Assembly: GCA_029378245.1 (NCBI GenBank)
Contig: JARKIF010000137.1
Span: forward strand, 23,016-87,015
Source of the DNA: Roridomyces roridus
Taxonomy: Eukaryota > Basidiomycota > Agaricomycetes > Agaricales > Mycenaceae
Length of the DNA: 64,000 nt
Direction of reading: 5' to 3'
This document shows, in pieces, positions 31,740 through 42,159 of this stretch (position 1 is its first letter; each line of letters starts with the position of its first letter). The position numbers and the translations under genes were made by a program. The notes under the pieces were generated by a model. It saw nothing but the letters and a program-made list of their open reading frames with translations. It had not been told where the DNA came from and made no database searches.

Positions 31740-34700
31740 TGGAGGGAGAAGAGCGCACCGTGGGGGTTACGCTTCGAAGGACAGTCAGCCCGTATCGAAA
31801 AGTCGAGTTGCGAACCGGTTGAGGATGAAAAGCGGTATTGGGTCCCAGAAGAGAGACGGTCATTCACCACAGAGTACCATGAGGAGAGGAAGAGTAACCG
31901 CGCCTCGGAATCACCCAAGAAGCGCCGAGGGAAGCAGTCGACCGGAGACACCGAGCCGGAATCAGCGGACTCGGAGAGTTCCGCTGAGTCCGATGTTTCA
32001 GACGGTGGTGGTGCCGACGAAGCGGCAGCCACCATCATATCGGACCCGGAGTTCCAATGCGGCTATCCTGGGTTCAACAATTCTTGCTTCCTTGACAGCA
32101 CATTGACCATCTTGTTTGCTTCTGCTGCACGCGACCGCGACTGCTTTGAGTCATTATTCTCCAAATTGCCGGCGGAGAACCCTTTGACGTGGATTTGGGC
32201 CGCGGTTGTGGCTCACCTCGAAGAGTCAGCGGCTGCCTTCGGGGAAGTTGCGGCACCGTCAGTTCAACTCCGGGCTGCACGGGACTCGTTGCGTTCACAG
32301 CTCGTAGCCTTGCCGGCGTGTGCCAGTGTTACTTCGTTGGATGAGGAGTCGAGCATGTTTGTGAGTAACCCACATAGCTGTACGAATTTGGCTCAACTTG
32401 ACCCAGGGCTTTCTATTCGACATCACAGGCCCGCGTGTAACGTCAGGATCTCCCGGGGAGCTCGACCGTGCCAAGTCATGTTTCAGAGTCTGGGACGTTC
32501 TCGTCCAACGGTGTCTGGGCGACAAAACACAGCAACACAGCTACGAGCACTGGCAAGTCAACAATCCTGGCAGACGAAATCAGATTCAACTCACCGGGCA
32601 TGATCTCACTACTTCGAATGGACGCCTCGACAAATGGTTCGGTGCGTTCCTGAATCCCCACGCCTGGACTCAATCATCGTGTTTGCGCATGCCCACGGAT
32701 ACCCATCCCGGCTGTTCAGGTCATGCATATTCTCACCGCTACGTTCTCGGTCTTCCTCTCCTTCTCATGGTTGAAATGGGCAGCACCGTCGGCTCCGCGT
32801 GGGAGATACCGGCGTCATTGATACCTCTGCCGGGGAACTCTGCCGCCACTGCAGCTGGTGTTAAGTACGACCTCGTTGGCCACATATACAGCAACGGTGC
32901 CAGTATCACGTCCAACCGAACCCCGCATTTTATCGCTCGATATGAGCTCGACCACCGCGTCTTCGACCATGATGGCCTCAAGTACAATGGCCGCGCTATA
33001 CATTGGCCGAGCTCGAGCTCGAGCAAATGGCTTACCGGCTCTTCCAACAAACTCCCCGAGGTGCCGAAGGGTTTCGTTGTCTACGCGGTGATTTATCACC
33101 TGGCCGGAGGTGAGCCGGCCCAGCGGATATTCGAGGCTCAGCGGCAACAAAATGCGCCGTGGAGCATGTGGTTTGCGGATGTCAGCACCAGTTGGCCGCG
33201 TTTCGCCGAGATTCGGGATCCTCACTTCGGGCTGCTGGCCGACAACGAGCGTTTCTGGGTCTCCGACAAAAGGAAGAAACGTAGTCGCGAGTATCGTGTA
33301 AAAGCACAGCGGCAGCAATCACCCGAGTCAGAGGACGAGTCAGAGGTGGACATACTCCTACCGCCGCGGCCGGCTTCGAAAAAAGCTCACACGTATATGG
33401 AGATTGACGGCGCACAGCCGGATTCCGAGGACATAATGTATGTTTTCCACTCATGCTCTGCTGCCGCCCTGACCAATTAAAGGCCCGGAACCATTCACAT
33501 GGCACGCGCGGATTTGGAGACACCCCGCGACTCAGTCCGTTGGTATCCGGCGCAAGTTCTGGGATTCGACTCAGAGCGCATCGGGACGGAGTACAAGTTC
33601 CAGTGGGTTTCTGATGTTGTCTGGCCGTCGGGCGACGGAGTACCACCATCAGACCCGTTCTATCGACCGGCGGAAGACGTGATGTTACCATTTATTCACA
33701 GGGTGACACAGGTATGGAATATTGCACAAGACGGCCGGATTCTGACTGTTTCAAGTTGTCACCAATACGCCTCCCTCTCACCTACAATCCCATCATCGAG
33801 GAGAAGGGGGATAGTCTCGACACGGCATTGACTTTGCTCTGCCTCTACTCCATGGATCAAGTCATCAATATCATTGGTCTCCCGCCGAACAATGCTCATC
33901 CAGTCGTGCGACACTATGATGACTCTGTGCGGCACAAAGCCGCTTCTGCATCGGAAGGCAAAGAGCGACTTCCCCTTTCAAAGGCTGCACGGAGCGTTGA
34001 GGCAGCCTTGTCGGACGCGGTGGATTTTGACTGGTTGGGTCGTTGTCGGTTGCCGTTGAACCCTGGTCTTGTCGCAACATTCATGGCACCTCTCTCAATA
34101 CTGGATGGGAGACTGCGCAGTGGCGATTTGACCAACCCGAAGCGTGCCAAGACTATTGCCACTGCGCTCTGGATTTGTCTTGCTATCCAGGATCGACTGG
34201 GCGAGGATTGGATCTGGGTGGAACCACATTCTTACATTTGCAGGCGGGAGCCATCATTCCTGACCCGGATATCACACGAGCACTTGCCGCGCGCGATGTG
34301 CAGACGGGCGCAATGCCGCTCGATGATATCCTGTCCTTTCAAGATTTGTCCACGTTGGGGCATCAACTCACCGTTTATGACCCTCGGCGGGCGGTGGTTT
34401 TTTATCAACACGCTCCTGAAGTTCCGCGAATCCACCAGCCTCCGATTTGGATCGTGCATCTTAATGTCAACATCCGGCGCCGGGACGAATTGAAGGAGTC
34501 GTTCAAGGTTCGATTCGACGTCGCCGACGAAGAGCCCGAACCGATGGACACCAGCTCAATGAGCTCTGCAGATGTTCCGCTTCGGCTCACTGCGGTGAAG
34601 CGCAAGAATGGCTCGGATAACGAGGAGGTACGTATTGCGTCCCGAGTTGACTTGTATCCTATGCTCACAAACATTTCAGCTGCCCATTGCAAAGCGTCGA

Positions 34701-34910
34701 CCAGTACGGGCAGCTGCACAGCGGCGGGCGAGCTCAAGCCATCTCAACATGCCCCTGCAGTTGAATCCAGTGCCAGCGGCGAATCTGGAAAATGTTCAGC
34801 TGCGGTGGTCGGTAGAGATTGACAAGAGGATCTTGACTGCGAGGCAGTACGCCCGAGAATTCCCTGATGAGTTTGCAACCGCTTATCCTCATCTCTTGCA
34901 TTTACTTTAG
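31740..34910 (+). CDS. USP-like peptidase with barrel-like and helical C-terminal domains, 5' end undefined
   Basis: Exons in phase: 31740-32360, 32407-33437, 33483-33711, 33756-34217, 34244-34627 and 34680-34910. No ATG lies in frame before the catalytic Cys, and a TGA at 31737-31739 precedes the open frame, so the start is lost or lies in an unseen upstream exon. The acidic/basic lead-in ends at the peptidase domain: Cys in GFNNSCFLDSTLTILFA, His in TPHFIARYEL, Asp in RVFDHDGLKYNG, and YAVIYHLAGGEPAQRIFEAQ. These match the C-terminal domain of the transposase fusion at 21205-24971 block by block, with the intron at 32361 in the same place. Extra parts follow: RWYPAQVLGFD with YKFQWVSDVVWP (Tudor/PWWP-barrel-like), then a helical region and a basic C-terminus. 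No transposase core is present. Function inferred only. Confidence 0.6.
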
Positions 34911-35326
34911 AAGTTCTGTAATTTCCTTGACATACAATGGCTAGTAGCTATTTATTTCAAATCCACTACAGTAGTCAAACTCTTGAAGGCTACAGAGCTT
35001 TGAGATTGTGGCTTTGATTACTTGTGCTTTACGCGATGACTGTACTTACATGTTGAATCCCCCAGCAGAAATTTGGACAACGGCCACATGGGATAGGCTT
35101 TGTGAGCTGTCTCTGAGGTCTTTGAATGTGTTAGTACAGATAGAAGCAGGGAACACAGCTCACACATCTCGATTCCAAGAACACCGTGTTTCACTTAAAT
35201 CACTCACCAACTGTGAACGGATAGAAATTTTCACATGGCGGCAGCGGCTTCTGATGCATTGAGATGGTAGGTATTCATCTCAATGGTCTTTACAATTGCT
35301 TAAATTTTGCAGGTAGTCGAAATTTC
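34911..35326. other. intergenic stretch, right inner flank of island
   Basis: AT-richer than its surroundings, no conserved frame. The word aaatccactaca (near 34959) is the reverse complement of tgtagtggattt near 25063, after the other USP-like gene; this 12-base match could be chance. Confidence 0.35.
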
Positions 35327-35545
35327 TGCGCGGCAGCGTGACAGCGGCCCTTGTGACCGCAGCGGCACATTGGTCGATCGACCGCTGTCACACCAGCGGC
35401 CCTGCGCGGTCATACGCGGCAGCGGTCCTACGCGGCAGCGGCTTGCAGCGGCTATCCCAGCGGCTGCAGCGGTCATCCCAGCGGCTGCAGCGGTCATCCC
35501 AGCGGCTGCAGCGGCACATTAGCCGGGCCCCAGGAGATCAGTAGT
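35327..35545. repeat. AGCGG-rich repeat array, right side of island
   Basis: Irregular AGCGG units followed by about three near-perfect copies of a 20-base unit (ccagcggctgcagcggtcat) at roughly 35456-35520, then cccaggagatcag, the same word that edges the left array. It lies just inside the duplicated HsbA segment, mirroring the left side. Confidence 0.7.
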
Positions 35546-35807
35546 TCATATAAAATCTCCCAAAGCATTATCCAATTTGCCGGTTATTCGATCCAAGGTT
35601 CCATCCTGCCGCCGCAACCGGGTGAGGTTGGAAGGTTGACGCGGAGGACAATCGTGAACGCACTACGTAGCCCCGGGCCACTGCAGAGACCGCCGCTGTG
35701 TGGATGACTTCATAAGCTGAAAAACGGGCTCTCCGATTGACTTGCTTTCGCTTTGGGGCCTCAGAATGCCGAGTCCATATATGCTGAGCATTCCCAGTCG
35801 AGTTCCG

Positions 35808-36962
35808 CATGAGGCTGCCTCGTTCCGCGGACAAGACATATTTGCACCCGCGGATCAAGTGCATTGAGAGTGCCGGACATTTGACAATATCTGCAGTCCT
35901 GGACTGCAAGACATCCTAGAGGGTGGCTGCTCCTCGGGTCGTTCCGTTTCGGTTCAGGAACAGGGGAATTCGATGTCAGACCGAAACAGAGAACCAGTAT
36001 TCCAGGGACGCAATATACATAAGATGTCACTTGATAGGGCTCAAGATTCAAAGGCGGCGATAGTGGTGTTGAAAGTCTCGGCGATGGCAAACAAGGCCTC
36101 CTTTGTATAACCATGCTGCACTCGTGTCAGTTCGGGAATCTAGCCAGACAGAGTGACGCACGGGGACAGCCCTGTCTACAGCCAATCCATAGGCAAAGGT
36201 GCTCTCATTGAGAGCTTTCAGTCCGGTAAGAGTAACTGCCGACAATCCATGCGCCGCCTGTAACCGTATGGTCGGAAAACAGTCAAGGTGATGATGAAGA
36301 ACATACGAAAACCGTTTTCTTTCGAGCAAACCCCGTCAACGAGTGGTTAAAGTGGTGCAAAGTAGCCGGGATGTCGGTGAAGATGGTTCCTGCCTCCAGA
36401 TTAGTCAAAGGTTCAGTGTCCTGAGCTCATATCAGTAACCTGAGAAGTGAGCAGAAGCGAAGCGTGAGTACCTGGAGATCGACGGTGCCTCGGTCGAAGG
36501 CAAAGACCAAGTTCATGGTCATTCCATGGATATTCTGTTAAACGTACGGCGAGTGCACTAATCGAGGGAAGATATGACCTACCCCCGAGGCTGGAAAAGC
36601 TTTTACGCCCGCGTCCAAATCAAATATGCGCAACGCAATCTCTCTCCAGTCGCTGTGTATCCTTTGGACTGTAGTTTCACAAGCAAAGGTGGTGCCAATG
36701 AGAGAGGCGGTCAACAACAAACGAGAAAGATGCACCATAGTGAAGGACGCAGAGCCTATGGCTCCCTCTGGGCCGCCCTTATACGTGAATGAGTCTGAGC
36801 TCCGGTGCTAATGAGTCAAAAGAACGTTCTGGCAACTTCTGGGGCAATGGCCATGATGACCCACGAGTATTAAACTTACCCGTGCCTCTAGCTCCACAAA
36901 TTCAATGTGGTTCTTTATGCAGGTGTGCGCACTATTCACGGCCGCAGCAGGGCTCCGAGGAG
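35808..36962. repeat. Segmental duplication, copy B (holds HsbA-like gene)
   Basis: Direct copy of 16949-18103. The right-hand boundary in both copies is ctattcacggccgc followed by tccgagga. Divergence is concentrated between genes, while the exons are closer. Confidence 0.75.
36041..36738 (-). CDS. HsbA-like secreted protein, duplicated copy B
   Basis: Same five-exon structure as the gene at 17180-17882, from ATG 36738-36736 to TGA 36043-36041, about 160 residues. Signal peptide MVHLSRLLLTASLIGTTFAC; then SDWREIALRIFDLDAGVKAF, NIHGMTMNLVFAFDRGTVDL, a variable exon with GTIFTDIPATLHHFNHSLTG, AAHGLSAVTLTGLKALNES and AETFNTTIAAFES. Differences from copy A fall largely at silent or mild positions and keep the frame, so both copies look functional. 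A TATA element lies about 40 bases upstream. Confidence 0.75.
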
Positions 36963-37523
36963 AATGGCTTGCGTAACGGCTTGCCATCCCGGGGGATGTC
37001 ACCAGTTCAGCAGGACCGGCTATAATTCGCGGATGCAGCCCCTATATCATCGAATACGAAACGACAAGTGGGCATACACTGCAAATGGATGATGAGGAGG
37101 AGGAAGAAGAAAGAGCCGCCCATCAGATGGCATCAGTCGACGATTATTTGTCCAAGCTCTCTTCTGCCTCATCAAGTTCTCGCTCTTCGCAAGTTCCACC
37201 CTCGTTCAATGCAAACTCTTGGAAAATAGATCACCCCGCGGACCAGCTCATTGGAAACGAAGAAACTTCACGCGATGTCGGACCACCTGTTCAAGACGGA
37301 TTTTTGTGCGCATCTCGAACGTTCTTCAACGACTCGACTTGAAAATCAAGTGAATTCCCATTGAAACACTACATAGCTCTCGAAAACCCTTCAATAAATC
37401 TACTGGCATGATTCTCGTTCAACTTGCGAAATGCAAGACTCTTGACTCGGCTCGTGATGCTGTCCGTCGTGGAAATCGTGCTGGGCGTAAAACGTACGGT
37501 CTTGGAAGGAACTCGAGGGGACT
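36963..37523. other. intergenic stretch with an unassigned open frame
   Basis: A plus-strand frame of 85 residues at 37085-37342 starts MDDEEEEEERAAHQMASVDD and is Ser-rich; it has no recognised family and no good exon partners. On the minus strand 37369-37523 could encode a further basic exon of the next gene (KTVRFTPSTISTTDSITSRV), but no clean junction was found. Confidence 0.3.
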
Positions 37524-39416
37524 TCAATCCGAACTTTCCGACGGATCCGCCCACCCGATGTCCGACGCCGTCATGCTGGGCTTCCGCTTTATGCGGTTGC
37601 GCAGGCCCTTGAGAGACAACTTGTCTCTCCACCCTCCCTTCCTCATGGGAAACTCCTCCTCCGAACGATACCCCTCTGGGACCTCTGGCCACGCTCCCCA
37701 CTGTGGCATTCTGCCCTCCTCCTGGACGTCTGGTGCTGTGGTTTTTCGGTTGTTTCTTGAGTACGGATGGTTTGGCTCCATCCAATCGAACGACGAGACG
37801 GTCGCCCTTTTCCGTGACCTTGTCAGGCTTCTGCAGAAGGTAGGGTAAGCGTCTCCACTCGAACGAAGAGATAATTAATCTGACCCGAGCCAATTCGTCC
37901 ACGTGGACAGCAGACCAGTCTCTCGAGGACGTGGCGGTCGCCTTGGGAGTTGCGGCCACTCCGGATGTGGTTCGTAGGGGGTTGCGGCGGGCCATGGCTC
38001 GAAATAACCCTCCATCTCGGGGTCTTCTCTGTGGACCACGTTGCGCACTCTCAGTCGAGGCCAGTTATCGGCGGCAGAGCTCACAGCATATTCCTCCTCT
38101 GATTCGACGGGTCGCCGCTTGGGACGCCGCGCACGTGCTGGCGGTGGCGGTGGAGGCGGAGGCGGGCTTTGGTATTCCTCGAGGTAAGTCGACCAGGATT
38201 CGGGACTCTGATATCCCTCGAACAAGTCGCGTTGAGCCGTGCGTCGCGAACTCTGCGTCTGCGGGCTGTTGATAACGTTCCACCCGTCGTCACTGTAATC
38301 CCAGTCCCTTTGCCGCATTCTTCTCCGCGGAGGAGAGGCACGCGGCCGCATAGCACGTTGCTGAGCGGCCCGACGCTGCAACTCGTGCGCCTGATGTTTG
38401 CGCAATTCTTGTATCGTAATCGCCTTCCACTCGCGCTCCTTCTTGTTCGCCAACTCTCTCATCCACACATCAAATTCATCCTGGAACTCCTCCCTTTGAG
38501 CGGCATCCAACGTCGGGAGCGTTCTCTGAAAACGCAGAGAGGCCTTGAGAGCCGCGTCATAATACTCGCGGATTTTCGCTTCGCTCGCAGCGACGGCGAA
38601 TTCCTCCAAGTGCGAGGCGGCGACTGCGTCAAGGTCCGTGCCCTGCAATAGTGCCCCCACGAAATACAAGGGCATGCTCGGCAGCTCCGCGGATTTCTCG
38701 GACCGCGCTCGTTGTTTGGACGGGGACTTGCCATGCAACCTGGCAAGCTCGGCCGCCCAATTCTCGTACGCGTGCTTGGGGTCAGGTGATTTCTACGAGA
38801 AGTTGTTTGAGCAAGATCCGCCGTATAGAAACAAAAATACCAACCGGATGTGCGGACCTGGCACTGGTTGACGCCCCAATCTCAGCACCCCAGTTCTCGT
38901 ACGCAGGCCTGTGTTCTGGTTCCTTCTACGATGGGTCAGAAGGAGGGAAAAATCCAAAAGAATTCAATTACGAACGGGGTGCATAAATTTGCTCATCGAC
39001 GGCGGTTGGGGCGACCCAAAGCTGACTGGGTCCACGCGCTGGTACAGGGGCCCCAGCTCGGCCTGTTCCTTGACGTACGCGTCGACCATATCCTTGTACG
39101 TCCATTCGAGCGTCTTCTCCAGCTCGTGCTTCTCGTCCTGTGTCATGACCCAGTGCTCGAGATGCAGCTGGTGCTGCCGGACACGCGCAAGCCATTCCCG
39201 TCTCGCGTCCTCGGTGAACTCTTCATGAAGGCCGTCGATTTGCTCCTTATCCGGTGCCTTCATCTTGCCCCACCGCCGTTGTGCGTTATGCAAGATCTCC
39301 CGCTCGCGCGCTTCGAGCCTTCGGTGCTCGAACATCCACGACTGGAATGACGTCCATTCGTGGCGAATAGCCTGATGAATCTTGACTTCTGTCGATGTGG
39401 AGTACACCGCTTGCAT
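37524..39416 (-). CDS. Helical, partly disordered protein of unknown function (cluster gene 1)
   Basis: Starts at ATG 39416-39414 (MQAVYSTSTEVKIHQAIRHE). The first exon is strongly helical and Trp-rich (WTSFQSWMFEHRRLEARERE, FTEDARREWLARVRQHQLHL). A short exon and the start of the next both carry an AYENW(G/A)AE motif, an apparent internal duplication (38755-38920). Then DEFDVWMRELANKKEREW, an Arg-rich stretch, a poly-proline run (SPPPPPPPPPARARRPKRRP) and an acidic part ending TWTNWLG. A phase-2 intron from about 37884 joins a last exon with DWMEPNHPYSRNNRKTT and WGAWPEVPEGYRSEEEFPMR, ending at TGA 37524. The longer frame of 37369-37995 is a shadow over the first part. No known family. Confidence 0.5.
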
Positions 39417-39975
39417 CTGAGCGCGGGGGAGGGGGAGGAGGGTGGGTGGGTAGTGAGGGCGCAGAGAAAGATGGTGGTCGTTTCCATTTAGCGCATCTGC
39501 GGGTGCTGAGAATCTGGGTTGTCATCCCGGTATGGTCCCGGCGAATCGCATTCGCCTCGTGTTATCTGACAGCAGCTTGATAACGGGTGGTATGACCTAC
39601 CTCCGCCAGACGCCCGGGCCTAAATAAGGGTCGCCAAGCGCCCGTAGTCTTCATTTTTCAACCGGCTTGAAGGCGGAGGGATGACATCGTCGGGACTGGT
39701 TCAAGTCAACAGACAAATCGACACTAGTTGTCGACAGACGCGTACAGTCTGAATGCAATGGTGAATTGCAAAATGTTGGTCTTTTCCCAGGCGCCCATTA
39801 GCGCCCACAATGGATAGATGTCGATACTTACCGGGAGAACTGTTATGAGATCTCGAGAAGAAACGCCGCTAAGAGAGAAGCGGACCGTAAATCCGAACAA
39901 GTCAAGTTCAACCGAGACGTAGCCGACCCACACGCCACAACAACGTGGGGGTGCATGTAAAATACAAGGGACGCT
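39417..39975. other. intergenic stretch, no gene seen
   Basis: About 560 bases between two reverse-strand genes, with only short frames. Presumed promoter of cluster gene 1 and 3' untranslated region of cluster gene 2. Confidence 0.45.
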
Positions 39976-41229
39976 TCAATTCCACGCTCTCCCCTTTCCC
40001 TTCCCTGGAGCCGCCCATGTCTGCCAAACCGGGTAAATATTGTCATTTACCGCTGCCGGGTCCCATTCCTCGTCGGGATTTGGGTGGAATCTTTCGTACT
40101 GAGGCGACCAGGACTCCTGAAGGGAAGCCGAGGCGGAGATAAATGATGGTGAGGGGCTCCTTGAGGCTACGACAATCTCGGGACCGTTGAACGGTTCAAG
40201 ATCCACGGGCTCGACGTCAGCCTCCAGAAAGTCCAACTGGTCCAGGAAGAATGGAGCAGGTAAATCGTCCGAGTCCGAGTCCGAATCACGGTACGTGGTC
40301 CAGGTTGTGTAGTCTGGAGATTTCTGCTTAATCTCGGTGGAAGACTTGTTCTTCAATATTCCCCGAAGCGGTGCAGTTGATTTCCTTTCCGCCACCGACT
40401 CGAGGATTACCGGGGTATCCGCTATGCGCGTCTGCTTTCGCGGTATACCCGTCTGCCCCCCAATCCCCGACTGCGCAGACTCGGCACTCGTACTTCGCGA
40501 ATGGGTCCGCCAACGCTCCTTCTCCTTCTTCCACCTGTTCTTGAAGTCCTCTGCATACATCTTCATCAACGCTTCCATCCTCGCCTTGTGCGCGCTCAAC
40601 ACCTGCTGCCTTTTCGCATGATCATGGCGCAAGTCTTCATCCAACAACTCCTTGAACACGGCGACGTCGGCGTGGAACGCGACGCGGTGAAAGTCGAGCA
40701 GCGTCTCGACGCGTTCCGGGAATTGCAGTTCAATTACCGTGCGGTGTTCGTTGGGAATGTCGTCGAGACCTTCCCAGAATAATGATTTCACTAGGAGCGG
40801 ACTGCAATAACTCTCGCCAGAGCTGTCGTCGCTCTTGATTCGCTCTCGGACTTCTGTGGCTGGATCCTAGGTATAATCATCGTCCGTCAAATATGACCAC
40901 CATCTTCAACAAGAACCACATACCATCTCGCCGACAGCCACAGTCTGCCCCGCGGCCGCCTTGAGCAGCGTCAGCCGGAAAGCCTCCTCTTTCAAACCGA
41001 ATGCGTCATTCAGCTTCATCTCATCCGTCAGGGTGTCTTGCTGAGCCGCGTTGACGAGCACCAGAACGCCGGTCTGCCAGTCGCGCGGCGAGTGGTTGAC
41101 AAGCTCTCGAATCTTGCACCCAAGCTTTGCGTCGTTCTTGAGCCGCATCTCGGCGAGGTCACTAGCGAGCTTGAGCTGATGTTCCTTGCGCCAAAGACGC
41201 ATGCGTTCATCCACAGCGTAGCTGACCAT
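39976..41229 (-). CDS. Helical, partly disordered protein of unknown function (cluster gene 2)
   Basis: Starts at ATG 41229-41227 (MVSYAVDERMRLWRKEHQLK); the open frame reaching 41244 begins with TTG and is not used. An intron at about 40922-40868 joins in phase to DPATEVRERIKSDDSSGESY. The N-terminal ~230 residues are helical with WQTGVLVLVNAAQQ, FPERVETLLDFHRVAFHADV and EDFKNRWKKEKERWRTH. The rest is disordered (PLRGILKNKSSTEIKQK, DSDSDSDDLPAPFFLDQLDF) and ends in a Trp-containing, basic tail. No family recognised. It resembles its neighbours in layout: helical head, aromatic-rich charged helices, disordered tail. Confidence 0.55.
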
Positions 41230-42159
41230 GGTGGGGGAGAACAAAGGAGTAGCAGTGCCTGTACAGCTGTTGTGGGCGTCTTACTTAGCAGGAGCTTCTA
41301 ATGGATGTGAGAACTTGATTGAATCTGGAATCTGGATCTGACTGCTGTTGTTGACTCGGGACTCGGTGTTCTCGTTAGTAACCCATGACCAGTGCGGGCG
41401 TTAAAGGGAGTCCAGAAATGTACTACATACGTGAGTGGTGCCTGGATTCCAGTACTTAGTAGGAAGCAGCCAGGAACGAGTAGAGCGGGAGAAGAATCGA
41501 TTCCTTGCGTGTAGCTGACGAACAAGGTTCGCAACCGAGATTTTTCCCAGACGAGAGTTATTGTTTTCGAGTACAGCAACGGAGACAAGGCGCATCTTGT
41601 ACTGCATTTGTTGGCCTGGACCCTGGGACGACTTTACCTGTTGAACGAAATCGGAACAAATGAAACCCAAGAGTCTGTGCACAACAAGATTTCACCTGCC
41701 AATAAGTTGTATCAATCCAAGTAGCGTCTTGTCGTTGTCAGACGGTGGGGATTGACAGACGGAGGTTGCGGTTCAAGACAAGAAGAGCAAAAATGGTACA
41801 CCGCCACTGATGCGCCTCCCAAGATGTGATTGGATACCCCTATCTGGCTTTGTTATCTTCCTATGCTCGCGTTCGCCTCGTGTACATACTCCTCCTCTTA
41901 TCGTGTGTAGGTCCCAAAGTGCGAGGCTGACACCTGGTTCCAGTGCTCCCTCCCTCCCTCTTCACCATCCTCCCCCTTTTCAAGCCCAAGGCCGAATGAC
42001 CAAGACAAAGAGAGTCAAGAAAACATCCATTCAATGGAGAAAGCAGCTACAGAAAATGCCAGTACTAACAGAATCTAAGATACTAATACATAGTCATCGC
42101 AGTCGTGAGTCCGTCTCTAAAATGGTCCGTTCGTTCGTTCGGTCATTCATTCACAAATT
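41230..42159. other. intergenic stretch, no gene seen
   Basis: About 930 bases. Reverse frames near 41298-41682 lack motifs and consistent exons; the plus-strand frame beginning at 41810 is antisense to the next gene. Confidence 0.4.

Noticed and set aside
31484..32038. A 184-residue reverse frame over the start of the second USP-like gene
   Set aside because: No motif, and it covers the acidic/basic lead-in that continues in phase into the peptidase domain on the plus strand.
37369..37995. Reverse frame of 208 residues starting MARRNPLRTT
   Set aside because: Its first part overlaps a better-supported frame of cluster gene 1. The splice from 37884 into the neighbouring frame gives a more protein-like last exon.
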